Source: a virus. From it: DNA of 64,000 nucleotides. The position numbers and the translations under genes were made by a program. Location of the stretch: the IMG/VR virus record IMGVR_UViG_3300046004_000591, positions 85,448 through 149,447 of that record; one strand, written 5' to 3'. Shown piece after piece: positions 42,763-51,694 of this stretch. The notes under the pieces were generated by a model. The model had not been told where the DNA came from. It saw nothing but the letters and a program-made list of their open reading frames with translations, and did not search any database. Positions within the stretch are counted from its first letter, which is position 1. Each line of letters opens with the position of its first letter.

Positions 42763-43307
42763 TGAGAAAAGTTATTGCTGTATGTGGGGTTCCAGGAACT
42801 GGTAAATCTACTCTGTTCAGAGAATTCATGAAATCGTCCACTTGGGAAAGAACACAACCTGCCAAATTAGTGGATTCTGAATACTCTAAAGATTTAGATT
42901 TGTATATCTTAGGGAAATATGATGAAGGTGAGACGTTTCCTGGAACAGATAAGTTGAGTCTGGCTGTTCAACCAGAATTTGTTAAATGGTTCAAGGTCAC
43001 AGAATCAAACATTTTGATGGAAGGTGATAGATTAACAAATATGAATCTATATGAATTGATGTCAGAACAACCTGATATTGAATTTCATATCGTTGTCTTA
43101 AAATGTAAACAAGATTTGTTGAAACAACGATATGCGGATAGAGGATCTAATCAATCTGACCAATTCTTGAACGGTAGAGAAACGAAAATCTCAAATATCC
43201 AAAACAATTTTTCATTAGCTGAATATATCACAGAATTCAAAAATGAGACAAAAGAAGAACAATCTAAAATCTTAGATTTTATCAATTCAATTCTTTCGGA
43301 AAAATAA
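42762..43307 (+). CDS. P-loop kinase, candidate 5-hydroxymethyl-dU DNA kinase
   Basis: 181 residues. GVPGTGKSTLFREF is the Walker A; GKYDEGETFPGTDKLSLAVQP, ILMEGDRLTN and LNGRETKISNI follow the wording I recall for phage P-loop kinases linked to base hypermodification. TAATG overlap with the helical partner indicates co-expression. A nucleoside or polynucleotide kinase role is the alternative. Confidence 0.6.
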   Translation: MRKVIAVCGVPGTGKSTLFREFMKSSTWERTQPAKLVDSEYSKDLDLYILGKYDEGETFPGTDKLSLAVQPEFVKWFKVTESNILMEGDRLTNMNLYELMSEQPDIEFHIVVLKCKQDLLKQRYADRGSNQSDQFLNGRETKISNIQNNFSLAEYITEFKNETKEEQSKILDFINSILSEK

Positions 43308-43308
43308 T

Positions 43309-43467
43309 ATGTTAAATCCAACTATTTTTAACAATCCTCAAATTTCTATCCTACTTGGATTGTTCAATATTTTACAGGAAGAAATTGAATCAAACATTGA
43401 TTTATCAAATGAGGAAATTATCACCAAATATGAATTCATTATTTTCGGAGTTCTTAGAAACAATTAA
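43309..43467 (+). CDS. 52-residue hypothetical protein
   Basis: MLNPTIFNNPQISILLGLFN opens a short helical, mildly amphipathic protein ending VLRNN. One base separates it from the kinase stop; no strong ribosome site. Confidence 0.45.
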   Translation: MLNPTIFNNPQISILLGLFNILQEEIESNIDLSNEEIITKYEFIIFGVLRNN

Positions 43468-43479
43468 ATAAGGTTGGAA

Positions 43480-44070
43480 ATGTCGATTGCTAGAGTTGGT
43501 GACTGGATTGATGATATTGATTTTCAAAATGTTTCTCTTCAAATTATAGAGGACAAATATCCTATTCCTGAAGAAATAAATGTACAGGGATGGAAATATG
43601 AAATTCGTAAGTTAGAATCAAAATCTAACATAATGTATCGTCTTGGTAAATTTTGTACAAGAAGACAAATTACTGAATTTAGAACGTATGGTATAATTGA
43701 ATTAGATTACAGAGGTTCGATTTTACATTACAACAACGTATATAATGTCGACGGAGTAAGGGTTGTTACGAAATGTCAAGGTACTAGAATCGCTGCTGGA
43801 ATGTATACACATTTTGTTAAGAATAATGATATGATTATCTTAGGCGACGAGGAACAATTCTTTGGTGCCAGAAAATTATGGACTAAATTATCCAGAATGG
43901 AAGATGTTTGCGTCGACATTATCGATTTGAAAGAAAACAAAATCGTTGAAACTGATGTTACATTATATCATGGGTCTAACGATTGGGAATTCGATACTCG
44001 AGTATGGTCTTATGATAAAGACTTATCTCATATCAGATTGATTTTAAGGAATAAACAAATTACAATGTAA
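43480..44070 (+). CDS. GNAT-like protein without the targeting signal
   Basis: 196 residues. The segment MIILGDEEQFFGARKLWTKL is shared with the proteins at 19896 and 58842, but this copy starts MSIARVGDW and lacks the capsid-targeting start. It may act inside the cell, or its signal was lost. Confidence 0.55.
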   Translation: MSIARVGDWIDDIDFQNVSLQIIEDKYPIPEEINVQGWKYEIRKLESKSNIMYRLGKFCTRRQITEFRTYGIIELDYRGSILHYNNVYNVDGVRVVTKCQGTRIAAGMYTHFVKNNDMIILGDEEQFFGARKLWTKLSRMEDVCVDIIDLKENKIVETDVTLYHGSNDWEFDTRVWSYDKDLSHIRLILRNKQITM

Positions 44071-44073
44071 TAC

Positions 44074-44108
44074 AAAGCGAAATTCCTGACGAGGTTTTTC
44101 GCTTTTTC
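44074..44108 (+). terminator. Rho-independent terminator
   Basis: AAAGCGAAA and TTTTTCGCTTTTT form the stem and tail. Confidence 0.75.
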
Positions 44109-44163
44109 AATTTAACCAAATAGGAAATCTTTATCAATGATATTGTTTTTCCAAGGAATATAA

Positions 44164-45630
44164 ATGCTATCTTTTAAACAGTATAACAACACAATACAGG
44201 AAGCAACCCATTATAGATTAGGTAAATCTGCGTTCGAAGTAATACGTCAACAATTTCAAAACAATTCTCATATAAATACATTGTTGAATGCATTACAACC
44301 TTATGCATCTAAATTGCATCTAAAGATAATCGATAATAAAATCACAAACAACATCCATTTCTCCATTGTAGATGATTTTCAATCCATCAAACGAATGTAT
44401 GATGCTATCTCGCATATTGGTATTGAACATATCTCAGAAGACAAGAATGCCATTAAATTCCATACCGGTGGAGTATCATTTACATTCTATAAATCTGGAG
44501 GTGGATTCAAAAGAGTGGTTGATGAAGATGGTAATGAAACTGTAAATAATAGACCAAGTTCATATCAACATGAAGAAGCTATCACTTACATTTTAAACTC
44601 ATTTCCTGAATATCCTACCAAATCTCAAATCAATAAGACAATCGGGTTTGAATTTGACGACACATGGTTCTTATCATTCAAAGAAACATATAATGCTGTC
44701 AGTAGAGTGATTGATATTCATTCTTATGAATTCTATAGAGATTCCGATAAGAATAAATTACCAATTCTGACTACAATGACTCAATCCAAATATCTACCAG
44801 ACTCGAAAGATAATTGGAATCCATCTGATGTATGGGCAATCAACAAACATCATAAACAAAATGTCATTGATACCCTCTCGGAAGTTCTATACAGAATTGA
44901 AACAGGACGAGCAGATGTATATGACCTGAATGATACCATTAAACATCTGTTTGACACAAGACAATTGATTGGTTTCTCCCTGAAGAAAGTCATTGCTCCA
45001 ACAACAGGATTAGTTTCTGAATCAACATTGAATGAATTTGCTAAGGTAGAGAAAGTCGAAGTTGATTACAATTATGTTGATAATTTATGGTATGATAGAC
45101 CATTAAAGATTTTCAAATTCAATGATATGTTATCTTACATCAATATGTATTGTATCATGGAAGAATTTGGTAAAGATTACGAATACATGTTCAGATTGGC
45201 ACCAAGAGGTAAGAGTAACGACCTGAATGTATATTGTCAAGGTTCTGCCGATTTCAACAAATCTAATTGGGACGGTAGCAGTTCTAAGGCATTGATTAAC
45301 AAATTGACTGATTTCATTATTCCTGAATTCAAGGATTACGTTGATTATCAATTAGTTCCTGAATCTAATGTATTGAAAACATTGGATTCGATTGATTCAA
45401 AGTATTCAGGATTTGTTGATTATGTAAAGAACGATAAATTTGTATTCATTGACATTCAAACGTTGGAAACTGAAGAACCTGATAATCAATATACAATTAA
45501 AAGATGTCTTGTGTTATTACATTTCTTATATTGTTTAGAACAAACTAACATGAGAGAAACATTAAAGATGTTATGTTTATCCTCTAAGAAACAAAATCAT
45601 TTTAGTTCTGTGTTCTACAAAATTTCATGA
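44164..45630 (+). CDS. Virion-associated protein with capsid-targeting N-terminus, possible nuclease fold
   Basis: 488 residues beginning MLSFKQYNNTIQEATHY: capsid-targeting signal ending in IQE. The middle (WNPSDVWAINK, then LIGFSLKKV, about 215-280) resembles the NPxDxW...GxSLK layout of PD-(D/E)xK-like proteins found in large phages. AAGGA upstream. If both readings are right it is a packaged nuclease or DNA-end protein; the nuclease part is uncertain. Confidence 0.5.
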   Translation: MLSFKQYNNTIQEATHYRLGKSAFEVIRQQFQNNSHINTLLNALQPYASKLHLKIIDNKITNNIHFSIVDDFQSIKRMYDAISHIGIEHISEDKNAIKFHTGGVSFTFYKSGGGFKRVVDEDGNETVNNRPSSYQHEEAITYILNSFPEYPTKSQINKTIGFEFDDTWFLSFKETYNAVSRVIDIHSYEFYRDSDKNKLPILTTMTQSKYLPDSKDNWNPSDVWAINKHHKQNVIDTLSEVLYRIETGRADVYDLNDTIKHLFDTRQLIGFSLKKVIAPTTGLVSESTLNEFAKVEKVEVDYNYVDNLWYDRPLKIFKFNDMLSYINMYCIMEEFGKDYEYMFRLAPRGKSNDLNVYCQGSADFNKSNWDGSSSKALINKLTDFIIPEFKDYVDYQLVPESNVLKTLDSIDSKYSGFVDYVKNDKFVFIDIQTLETEEPDNQYTIKRCLVLLHFLYCLEQTNMRETLKMLCLSSKKQNHFSSVFYKIS

Positions 45631-45634
45631 CACC

Positions 45635-45674
45635 AAACCCGATAGAGCGAAAATCTCTATCGGGTTTCTTTTTA
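45635..45674 (+). terminator. Rho-independent terminator
   Basis: AAACCCGATAGAG and CTCTATCGGGTTT form a perfect 13-bp stem followed by CTTTTT. Confidence 0.9.
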
Positions 45675-45688
45675 GATAAAGAAAAGTC

Positions 45689-45716
45689 TTTCGATGAATC
45701 TAAAAAACATTATAAT
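45689..45716 (+). promoter_or_regulatory. Promoter
   Basis: TTTCGA (45689-45694), a 16-bp spacer and TATAAT (45711-45716) followed by AGA. Confidence 0.8.
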
Positions 45717-45751
45717 AGATTTCATGTTGAATTATATCGGAGGAATTAAAA

Positions 45752-46177
45752 ATGAAAATGACATCTGAACATCAAACAATGTTGAAAACTGCTATTGAAA
45801 TGCATGGTATCTCAGAGTTCAAATTACCATTGTCTTTGGTTTCTGACCAATCAAGAGTCCAACAAGCATGGAGAATCTTCCATCACATCAATAAATTAGA
45901 AAATTATACATTGTCTGATACGTTTTATGAATACCTTGATGACAATCACATCCAAACAGCTTTGATTAAAATTTTATATGTAGAAAATACCGTTTCTGAT
46001 TTAACAACACAAATCAAAAAAGAAGCGGATTTACTGGAATCAGATGAAATCAAAATTGTTGACCAAACTCAGAAATATGTCTGGTTCCATATCAATTCTG
46101 ATACTGGTATTTTATGGAATGTCTCATTAACATCAACTGGTAAAGTAAAGAAAAACTCTTTACGTCATGAATCTTAA
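45752..46177 (+). CDS. Hypothetical protein
   Basis: 141 residues, helical N-terminal half and strand-rich end, GGAGG upstream. No family recognised. First gene behind a strong promoter. Confidence 0.6.
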   Translation: MKMTSEHQTMLKTAIEMHGISEFKLPLSLVSDQSRVQQAWRIFHHINKLENYTLSDTFYEYLDDNHIQTALIKILYVENTVSDLTTQIKKEADLLESDEIKIVDQTQKYVWFHINSDTGILWNVSLTSTGKVKKNSLRHES

Positions 46178-46187
46178 AGGAACTCAA

Positions 46188-46415
46188 ATGTTATCAATTT
46201 CTGAATATATCAACTCCAAGCAATTCAAACAGATGTTAACTGGATTTTATTCTGGTAGCAGAAGTTCAACATCAGTGTATAAATCAATCATGAAATATGT
46301 CAACACCAATGACAATATCATTGATTCTGATATAGATGTATATTTGAATTGCGTTGAATTAGGTTTCAAATTATCCGACGAACGTTTCTTCCATCAGGTA
46401 TTTAAAAATGAATAG
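46188..46415 (+). CDS. Hypothetical small protein
   Basis: 75 residues. AAAGGA precedes ATG 46188, which avoids overlap with the upstream gene. The first residues (MLSISEYINSKQF) resemble the targeting signal only partly and lack the protease site, so no targeting is claimed. Confidence 0.5.
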   Translation: MLSISEYINSKQFKQMLTGFYSGSRSSTSVYKSIMKYVNTNDNIIDSDIDVYLNCVELGFKLSDERFFHQVFKNE

Positions 46416-46608
46416 ATTAGAAAAATGGTTATTGAACATCATATTAAAAAATCATATCCGTAAAGGAGAAGATCCTTTTAATGTGATAAAACAAATTTAC
46501 TCTGCGATTGATGAACGTTGTACCGATGTATTCTATAAAAAACGTAGACCAGATTTAGTGGATAAAATACAGTCATATGCATTTGAAGAACGTAAAGGTA
46601 AAATCTAA
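46408..46608 (+). CDS. Small basic protein
   Basis: 66 residues, helical and basic, overlapping both neighbours (eight and one bases). No family recognised. Confidence 0.5.
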   Translation: MNRLEKWLLNIILKNHIRKGEDPFNVIKQIYSAIDERCTDVFYKKRRPDLVDKIQSYAFEERKGKI

Positions 46609-47672
46609 TGGGTGGAAATGTTATAATTGATGGTATCAAAGCAGACAGGATTGATTTATTACATGTTGACAGAGATACCCTAGTCCAAGAAGTTGATGAA
46701 TTGTTATCAACATTGAATCAATTACATAATACGTTCAATAAACGACAAATTTGGAATGATTCATTATTCAATTCCAAACAATTCCTTTCTGGTTCATCAT
46801 ATCATCTATTCAACGTAGATGATATACCAACATATCAATTTGTATTGAAAAAGGATACAGTTGGTGATATTGATTTGATGGTTGATATTAACACGAAAGA
46901 TTCAATCAGAAGAATGCTTGATAGTCTGACTGGATATGTTGATTTTGAAAAATGGAAACTAATTGGATATAAGACATCTGCTGGTCAATACATCACATTA
47001 TGGCATTTCAATCAATTTAATCTCAACATTCAGATTGATTTTGAACTGGTTGAATTTGAAAACGGAGAACCCACTGAATGGAGTAAATTTTCACATTCTA
47101 GTTCATGGGATGATATAATTCAAGACATTAAAGGATTCCATCACAAATACATGTTACAATCTATTGCCGCTTCAAGGACAAAAGAACGAATTGTATTGTT
47201 AACAGGAAAAACAAAGAAACCAAAAATTGTTGAAAAAAGTCAATTAGCATTTTCTGTTCAACGAGGATTACGTTGGCGATACATACCAACTGAATTGTTT
47301 GATAATGGAATTCCTGTATTTAATGAACTGACATCTGATGAATCGATATTCCATACAGATTTGGATAGTATCCTTGAGATATTGTTTGGAGTAAAATCAT
47401 TGATGTATAAGAATGAAATAAAATCATTCAATGGATGTATTAGATTGATTCAACGATTCCTACCAGAACATATTAAATCGATTGTAGATGATTATGTTGG
47501 TAGGATGTTTAGTGTCAACTCTCAGATGATTGTAAGAGATAATCCTGTTAAAGATTATGATGAAAAAGTTACAGGATTGATGTTTATATGCGAAAAATTA
47601 GATATTGATTTAGATGTAAATTATAGTAAGATAATATCTGATTATTATTCAAGAGGATTAAACAATGACTAG
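46608..47672 (+). CDS. Pol-beta-fold nucleotidyltransferase
   Basis: 354 residues. FLSGSSYHLF (about 62-71), VGDIDLMVDI (DxD) and NIQIDFELVEF (third Asp) give the catalytic plan of tRNA/polynucleotide nucleotidyltransferases. The C-terminal part is helical. It overlaps the ligase-like gene by eight bases, and the HxGH transferase follows, so the three probably act on one RNA- or nucleotide-processing path. Confidence 0.7.
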   Translation: MGGNVIIDGIKADRIDLLHVDRDTLVQEVDELLSTLNQLHNTFNKRQIWNDSLFNSKQFLSGSSYHLFNVDDIPTYQFVLKKDTVGDIDLMVDINTKDSIRRMLDSLTGYVDFEKWKLIGYKTSAGQYITLWHFNQFNLNIQIDFELVEFENGEPTEWSKFSHSSSWDDIIQDIKGFHHKYMLQSIAASRTKERIVLLTGKTKKPKIVEKSQLAFSVQRGLRWRYIPTELFDNGIPVFNELTSDESIFHTDLDSILEILFGVKSLMYKNEIKSFNGCIRLIQRFLPEHIKSIVDDYVGRMFSVNSQMIVRDNPVKDYDEKVTGLMFICEKLDIDLDVNYSKIISDYYSRGLNND

Positions 47673-48516
47673 AAAATCTGTTCAACATGTACATAAGATG
47701 AAAGATATTGAATTCATCAATATGTTAAAAACAATTAAACAAAAAGGGGACATCCTTTCTGATATTCCAGTCATGTTAAAAATTGATGGATTTGGATTCA
47801 GAATTGGTAAAGAATTATCAGGAAAACTTTATGTTAAAACAAGCAATTCTGGTGAAATTTACAGAGGTCAAGAATTCATTGATTATATCGAATTGAAAGG
47901 AATTACAGATCCTTTACAAATCAAACGAGCAGAAATGTATAGAGATTTGGCTGATTCATATTTGAATGGATTTTTGTGTATTCCTTGTGATACAGAAGTT
48001 TGTATGGAAGTTCTAATGTACAAAAATGGATTGACTCCAATGCGAATGAATACAATCAAATTTGTACATATCGCATATCCTTGTCCATTATTGGGGCAAG
48101 TTGCTACATTATTCCCACACACTGTCTTAGATTCAGTGTATAATGAAGAACATCCTGAATCAAAACAAATAATTGATGGTTTGTTAATGGAATCAAATAA
48201 TAATTACAAATTCATTAATCCGTTCATCTCATTCAAAAATGTCAATATTCTGAAAGAATTAGAATGGGTGTTCAAAGTATTGGACATACCAAATGTTGAA
48301 CAAATTTTAACATCAAGAAAGAAAATAGATAAGGTTCAAAAAGAATCAATCAAACATGTATTACAAGAACGTAAAGATTTGTTTTCTGAATATATTTTAT
48401 CTCAGGTTGTCGGAACCAATTTAATGGGAGAAATGTTTGAAGGTATTATGTTTAAGATTAACGATACATGGTATAAAGTTACAACATTAGAATTTAAGGA
48501 GTTGATGAAACAATGA
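47665..48516 (+). CDS. Ligase-like covalent nucleotidyltransferase
   Basis: 283 residues. MLKIDGFGFRIGKE is motif I of ATP-dependent DNA/RNA ligases (K followed by xDG); CMEVLMY fits motif III/IIIa, FEGIMFKI motif IV and WYKV motif V. It would adenylylate itself and seal nucleic-acid ends, most likely RNA given its size and neighbours. Overlaps the next gene by four bases. Confidence 0.7.
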   Translation: MTRKSVQHVHKMKDIEFINMLKTIKQKGDILSDIPVMLKIDGFGFRIGKELSGKLYVKTSNSGEIYRGQEFIDYIELKGITDPLQIKRAEMYRDLADSYLNGFLCIPCDTEVCMEVLMYKNGLTPMRMNTIKFVHIAYPCPLLGQVATLFPHTVLDSVYNEEHPESKQIIDGLLMESNNNYKFINPFISFKNVNILKELEWVFKVLDIPNVEQILTSRKKIDKVQKESIKHVLQERKDLFSEYILSQVVGTNLMGEMFEGIMFKINDTWYKVTTLEFKELMKQ

Positions 48517-49058
48517 AAACATTAGTCTGTTCATTTGCCAGATGCAATCCACCACATAAAGGACATTTCTTATTGATTTCTAAAATCAAGGAGTTGGCTA
48601 AGAAATACAATGCTGATTCTGCTATGTTCTTATCTCACACAGAAGACAATAACAAAAATCCTTTACCATATGAGATTAAATCGTTGTTGATGAACAAATG
48701 GACAGACGGACTTGTTAAGATTGATTATGATAAAAAAGTAAAACAACCAATCAATCTATTACATTACGCACATCAAAATCAATATGAAAAAGTAATAGTG
48801 GTATGCGGTGAAGATAGATTTGATGAATATAAAACTCGATTCGATTTGTTTTTAAATACAAGAGATTATTTTGAATTCAAATCTGTTGAAATTGTATCAA
48901 GAGGTGAAAGATTTGGTATTGGACCGTCATCCTATTCCAGTTCTAAAATGAGAGAATATGTTGAAAATAATGATTACAATTCTTTCTATAAAATGTTACC
49001 CCATGAATGTCATTATAGGGAAGCTCTTGAAATATGGGAATGTTTAATACATAAATAA
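48513..49058 (+). CDS. HxGH-type nucleotidylyltransferase (NMNAT-like)
   Basis: 181 residues. CNPPHKGHFLLISKI is the HxGH nucleotide-binding motif, and SSYSSSKMREYV near the end is the matching SSxxxR-like motif. The family includes NMN adenylyltransferases (NadM/NadR type). An NAD-forming role is plausible but other substrates cannot be excluded. Confidence 0.7.
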   Translation: MKTLVCSFARCNPPHKGHFLLISKIKELAKKYNADSAMFLSHTEDNNKNPLPYEIKSLLMNKWTDGLVKIDYDKKVKQPINLLHYAHQNQYEKVIVVCGEDRFDEYKTRFDLFLNTRDYFEFKSVEIVSRGERFGIGPSSYSSSKMREYVENNDYNSFYKMLPHECHYREALEIWECLIHK

Positions 49059-49082
49059 TAACATATTGAATAGAGGAATCTC

Positions 49083-50015
49083 ATGAAAGACGAACAATTA
49101 TTACAGATGCTTGCCGATACATTTGACTTAAATCCAAAAGATAAAGATTTTAAGAAGAAAATGATGGTAAGATTAAAAGACGACAAGACAATCCCCGATG
49201 CTCTTAAAAAGACGGCATCGAATGTCATTATTTCAACAGTATCAGAATCGGTTAAACCAATGCAAACATTCAAAGAATTAAGAAAACGAGTAAATGAAGC
49301 CACATCTAGTGGTACAATGGATTCATTATATAATGTACCAAGAAAATCTTATACAGATTTCAATGATGATGATATTCCAGATCATTTACAAGATAAGAAT
49401 AAAGATGGTAAGATTGATGGAGATATCGACAATGACGGTAAAGTTGAAGAATTAGAATATGATTTAGAAGACGATACAACAACAGAAGATATTTTCGGGA
49501 ATTTAATTGGAATTAACGATGATGTTGTTGATGATATTTACGACAGTATCGGAGATTTAGAAGATTTAATTGGTATGGATGTATATGACGACGATGAATT
49601 ACATATTGTTGATGATGAAGATAATCATATGGGGTATATTCATCCAGGTATTGTAGATCCTTATGTACCAACTAATGAATCTGTGGAACGTCTTGATGAA
49701 ATGTTAAGTAGAATGGCTCGATTGAAAATGGCTGTTAAATTTCATCAATCTCAATCGAAACGAACCGCTAAAATGAAATTGGCATTACATACAAAATCAT
49801 CTCCAGCTAAAATTGCTTCCAGAGCAAGACATGCTGCCATTATTGCGTTTAAAACAAAAATGGCTAAGAAACCTCTGAATACATTATCGATTCCTGAAAA
49901 AGAAAGATTGGAAAAGATGGTTCAGAAGAAACGAGCAACTATCACAAAATTGGCAAATAAATTGTTACCAAAAATCAAGAAAATTGAATCTGCGAGATTA
50001 TCTGCGCATCGTTAG
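49083..50015 (+). CDS. Virion/prohead protein with calcium-binding motif and internal targeting signal
   Basis: 310 residues. At about residue 60 it contains MQTFKELRKRVNEA, the same signal that starts the injected proteins, preceded by VSE. DKNKDGKIDGDIDNDGK (about 105-121) is a dockerin/EF-hand-type Ca2+ loop. A long acidic middle is followed by a strongly basic helical C-terminus (KFHQSQSKRTAKMKLALHTK). Charge layout fits a prohead core or head-interior protein cut by the prohead protease. Confidence 0.55.
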   Translation: MKDEQLLQMLADTFDLNPKDKDFKKKMMVRLKDDKTIPDALKKTASNVIISTVSESVKPMQTFKELRKRVNEATSSGTMDSLYNVPRKSYTDFNDDDIPDHLQDKNKDGKIDGDIDNDGKVEELEYDLEDDTTTEDIFGNLIGINDDVVDDIYDSIGDLEDLIGMDVYDDDELHIVDDEDNHMGYIHPGIVDPYVPTNESVERLDEMLSRMARLKMAVKFHQSQSKRTAKMKLALHTKSSPAKIASRARHAAIIAFKTKMAKKPLNTLSIPEKERLEKMVQKKRATITKLANKLLPKIKKIESARLSAHR

Positions 50016-50024
50016 ATACATCCA

Positions 50025-50032
50025 TATAAATA
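50025..50032 (+). promoter_or_regulatory. T4-type late promoter candidate
   Basis: TATAAATA, the T4 late-promoter -10 sequence, without a -35 box, 39 bases before the Ig-domain structural gene. Confidence 0.5.
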
Positions 50033-50070
50033 ATTCCATACCACTATTATTTTTATAAGGAACAAACAAA

Positions 50071-50940
50071 ATGGGTACATGGAAATTTGGAACAGATACG
50101 GAAACCAATTTACCGTCATTTCTATCGGAAGATGATAGAAGAAATGTAATTTTTGTATCTCAAGCGGAAGCTGACGATCCAGACACTAAATTGAAAGGGA
50201 TTACATGTTCAGGATATTGGAAATACTTTACGTATAAAGATTCCGCTGGAACAACTCGACATAAAGCTGAATTGTTAAATCCAGCATCGAATTCTGGATA
50301 TTCAATTGGTGTCACCAGAGCAGTGGATGCCAATTTAACTGCGACTCAAACTTATGTAATTTCAGCTACAGATCCAGCATCAAGTGTAATCTTCGAAGGA
50401 ACTGCAGCAACCGTTTCAACAACAGCGACTATTTCGGTTGGTGGTGGTGCATTAAGTTACCAATGGCAAGTTTCTGCTTCGAATAAAACATTCGCCAACG
50501 TATCCAATACTGGTGTTTATTTAGGAGCGACGACAAATACGTTATCTATTTCTTCTACGACTGGTTTGATTGGTAAGAAATATCGTTGTATTGTAACTGC
50601 AGCTAATGCTGATACTGTGACTACTAAATTTGGCGAATTGCGAATGAAAGATCCATTTGTAATTTCAGCGTCTGCTCCAACAAATAGAACAATTACTGCT
50701 CCTGCTGGAACAACATTTGCGACGACTGCTACAATTTCGGCTGGTGGTGGTACATTAAGTTACCAATGGAAAGTCGATGGCGTTGATTTAACAAACGTGG
50801 GTGTTTATACCGGCACAACGACCGCGACATTGACCATTTCAAATACAACTGGTTTGAATGGTAAAAAGTATACGTGTAATGTGACGGCAACAAATGCTAC
50901 ACCTAAATTAACAACAGCTGCAACGTTGACTGTGGTGTAA
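50071..50940 (+). CDS. Structural protein with two Ig-like domains
   Basis: 289 residues. The N-terminal 85 residues are a separate domain (KGITCSGYWKYFTYKD). Two Ig-like repeats follow: LSYQWQVSASN...KKYRCIVTAAN and LSYQWKVDGVD...KKYTCNVTATN. Such domains decorate phage heads and tails (T4 Hoc is the known example) and bind surfaces weakly. A T4-type late promoter lies upstream. Confidence 0.8.
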   Translation: MGTWKFGTDTETNLPSFLSEDDRRNVIFVSQAEADDPDTKLKGITCSGYWKYFTYKDSAGTTRHKAELLNPASNSGYSIGVTRAVDANLTATQTYVISATDPASSVIFEGTAATVSTTATISVGGGALSYQWQVSASNKTFANVSNTGVYLGATTNTLSISSTTGLIGKKYRCIVTAANADTVTTKFGELRMKDPFVISASAPTNRTITAPAGTTFATTATISAGGGTLSYQWKVDGVDLTNVGVYTGTTTATLTISNTTGLNGKKYTCNVTATNATPKLTTAATLTVV

Positions 50941-50942
50941 AA

Positions 50943-51284
50943 ATGAATGACGACAATGATTTCTTCGATAAAGCAAAAAATTCTTATAATAATCTTCAAT
51001 GTAATAATATCTTTGAATTCAAATATGATTATGCAAGATTTAATTTATTGAGGAAATTGCTTGTCAGATATACAAACAATGAAGAATCTTGTATTAAATT
51101 GATAGTCAATCATATCATAATTCTATATAATGTTTTTGGTGTTAATACAACAGAATTCCTCTACAATAAAATAGATAAGAAACATTGGGGTGTAATTGCT
51201 TCTGTTGTAATGTTTCTTAATTATGATATAGATGAAGGAATGGAATATGATGAAAAAACATTTAACATGTTAAGAGGAATGTAA
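50943..51284 (+). CDS. Conserved myovirus protein
   Basis: 113 residues. FKYDYARFNLLRKLLVRYTN and LIVNHIIILYNVFG recall a protein conserved in T4-like marine phages, whose function is not established. Located among structural genes. Confidence 0.55.
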   Translation: MNDDNDFFDKAKNSYNNLQCNNIFEFKYDYARFNLLRKLLVRYTNNEESCIKLIVNHIIILYNVFGVNTTEFLYNKIDKKHWGVIASVVMFLNYDIDEGMEYDEKTFNMLRGM

Positions 51285-51694
51285 TGAAAATTATCGATAA
51301 TCTTATTGCTTTACGTATATTGTCATTATTGACCACACCATTTAATCAAACTGATGCTTTTAAATTAGGCATCATTGATGAGAATGGTAAAGTGTTGAAA
51401 AAATACAATACATTAAAAACATCTGAAGAGAAAGATTCAGTCAATTATCTAAAAAGATTAGTTTTTAATTTAAAACGTATGATGAATATGTTGCCTGGAG
51501 GTGACACTAGAATTAAAAATTTAGCTGCTGCTATGTTCTTAATCAAAGAATCATACAAGAACAACATGGATGAGAATATAATTTCTGAACAATTTTTAGA
51601 TATTGTCTCATCAAATAAACGATTACAAGAAGAAATTCAAGTGATTGATTTTTTAACTTTAACGGAAAATGCATATGGAAGAGCAGATTGTTAA
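51284..51694 (+). CDS. Conserved myovirus protein
   Basis: 136 residues. LALRILSLLTTPFNQTDAFK followed by LGIIDENGKVLKKY and KRLVFNLKRMM recall another conserved T4-like phage protein of unknown role. It overlaps both neighbours. Confidence 0.55.
   Translation: MKIIDNLIALRILSLLTTPFNQTDAFKLGIIDENGKVLKKYNTLKTSEEKDSVNYLKRLVFNLKRMMNMLPGGDTRIKNLAAAMFLIKESYKNNMDENIISEQFLDIVSSNKRLQEEIQVIDFLTLTENAYGRADC

Noticed and set aside
46188-46415. Capsid-targeting signal on the 46188 protein (MLSISEYIN)
   Set aside because: Similar first residues, but no hydrophobic-x-Glu site at the right distance.
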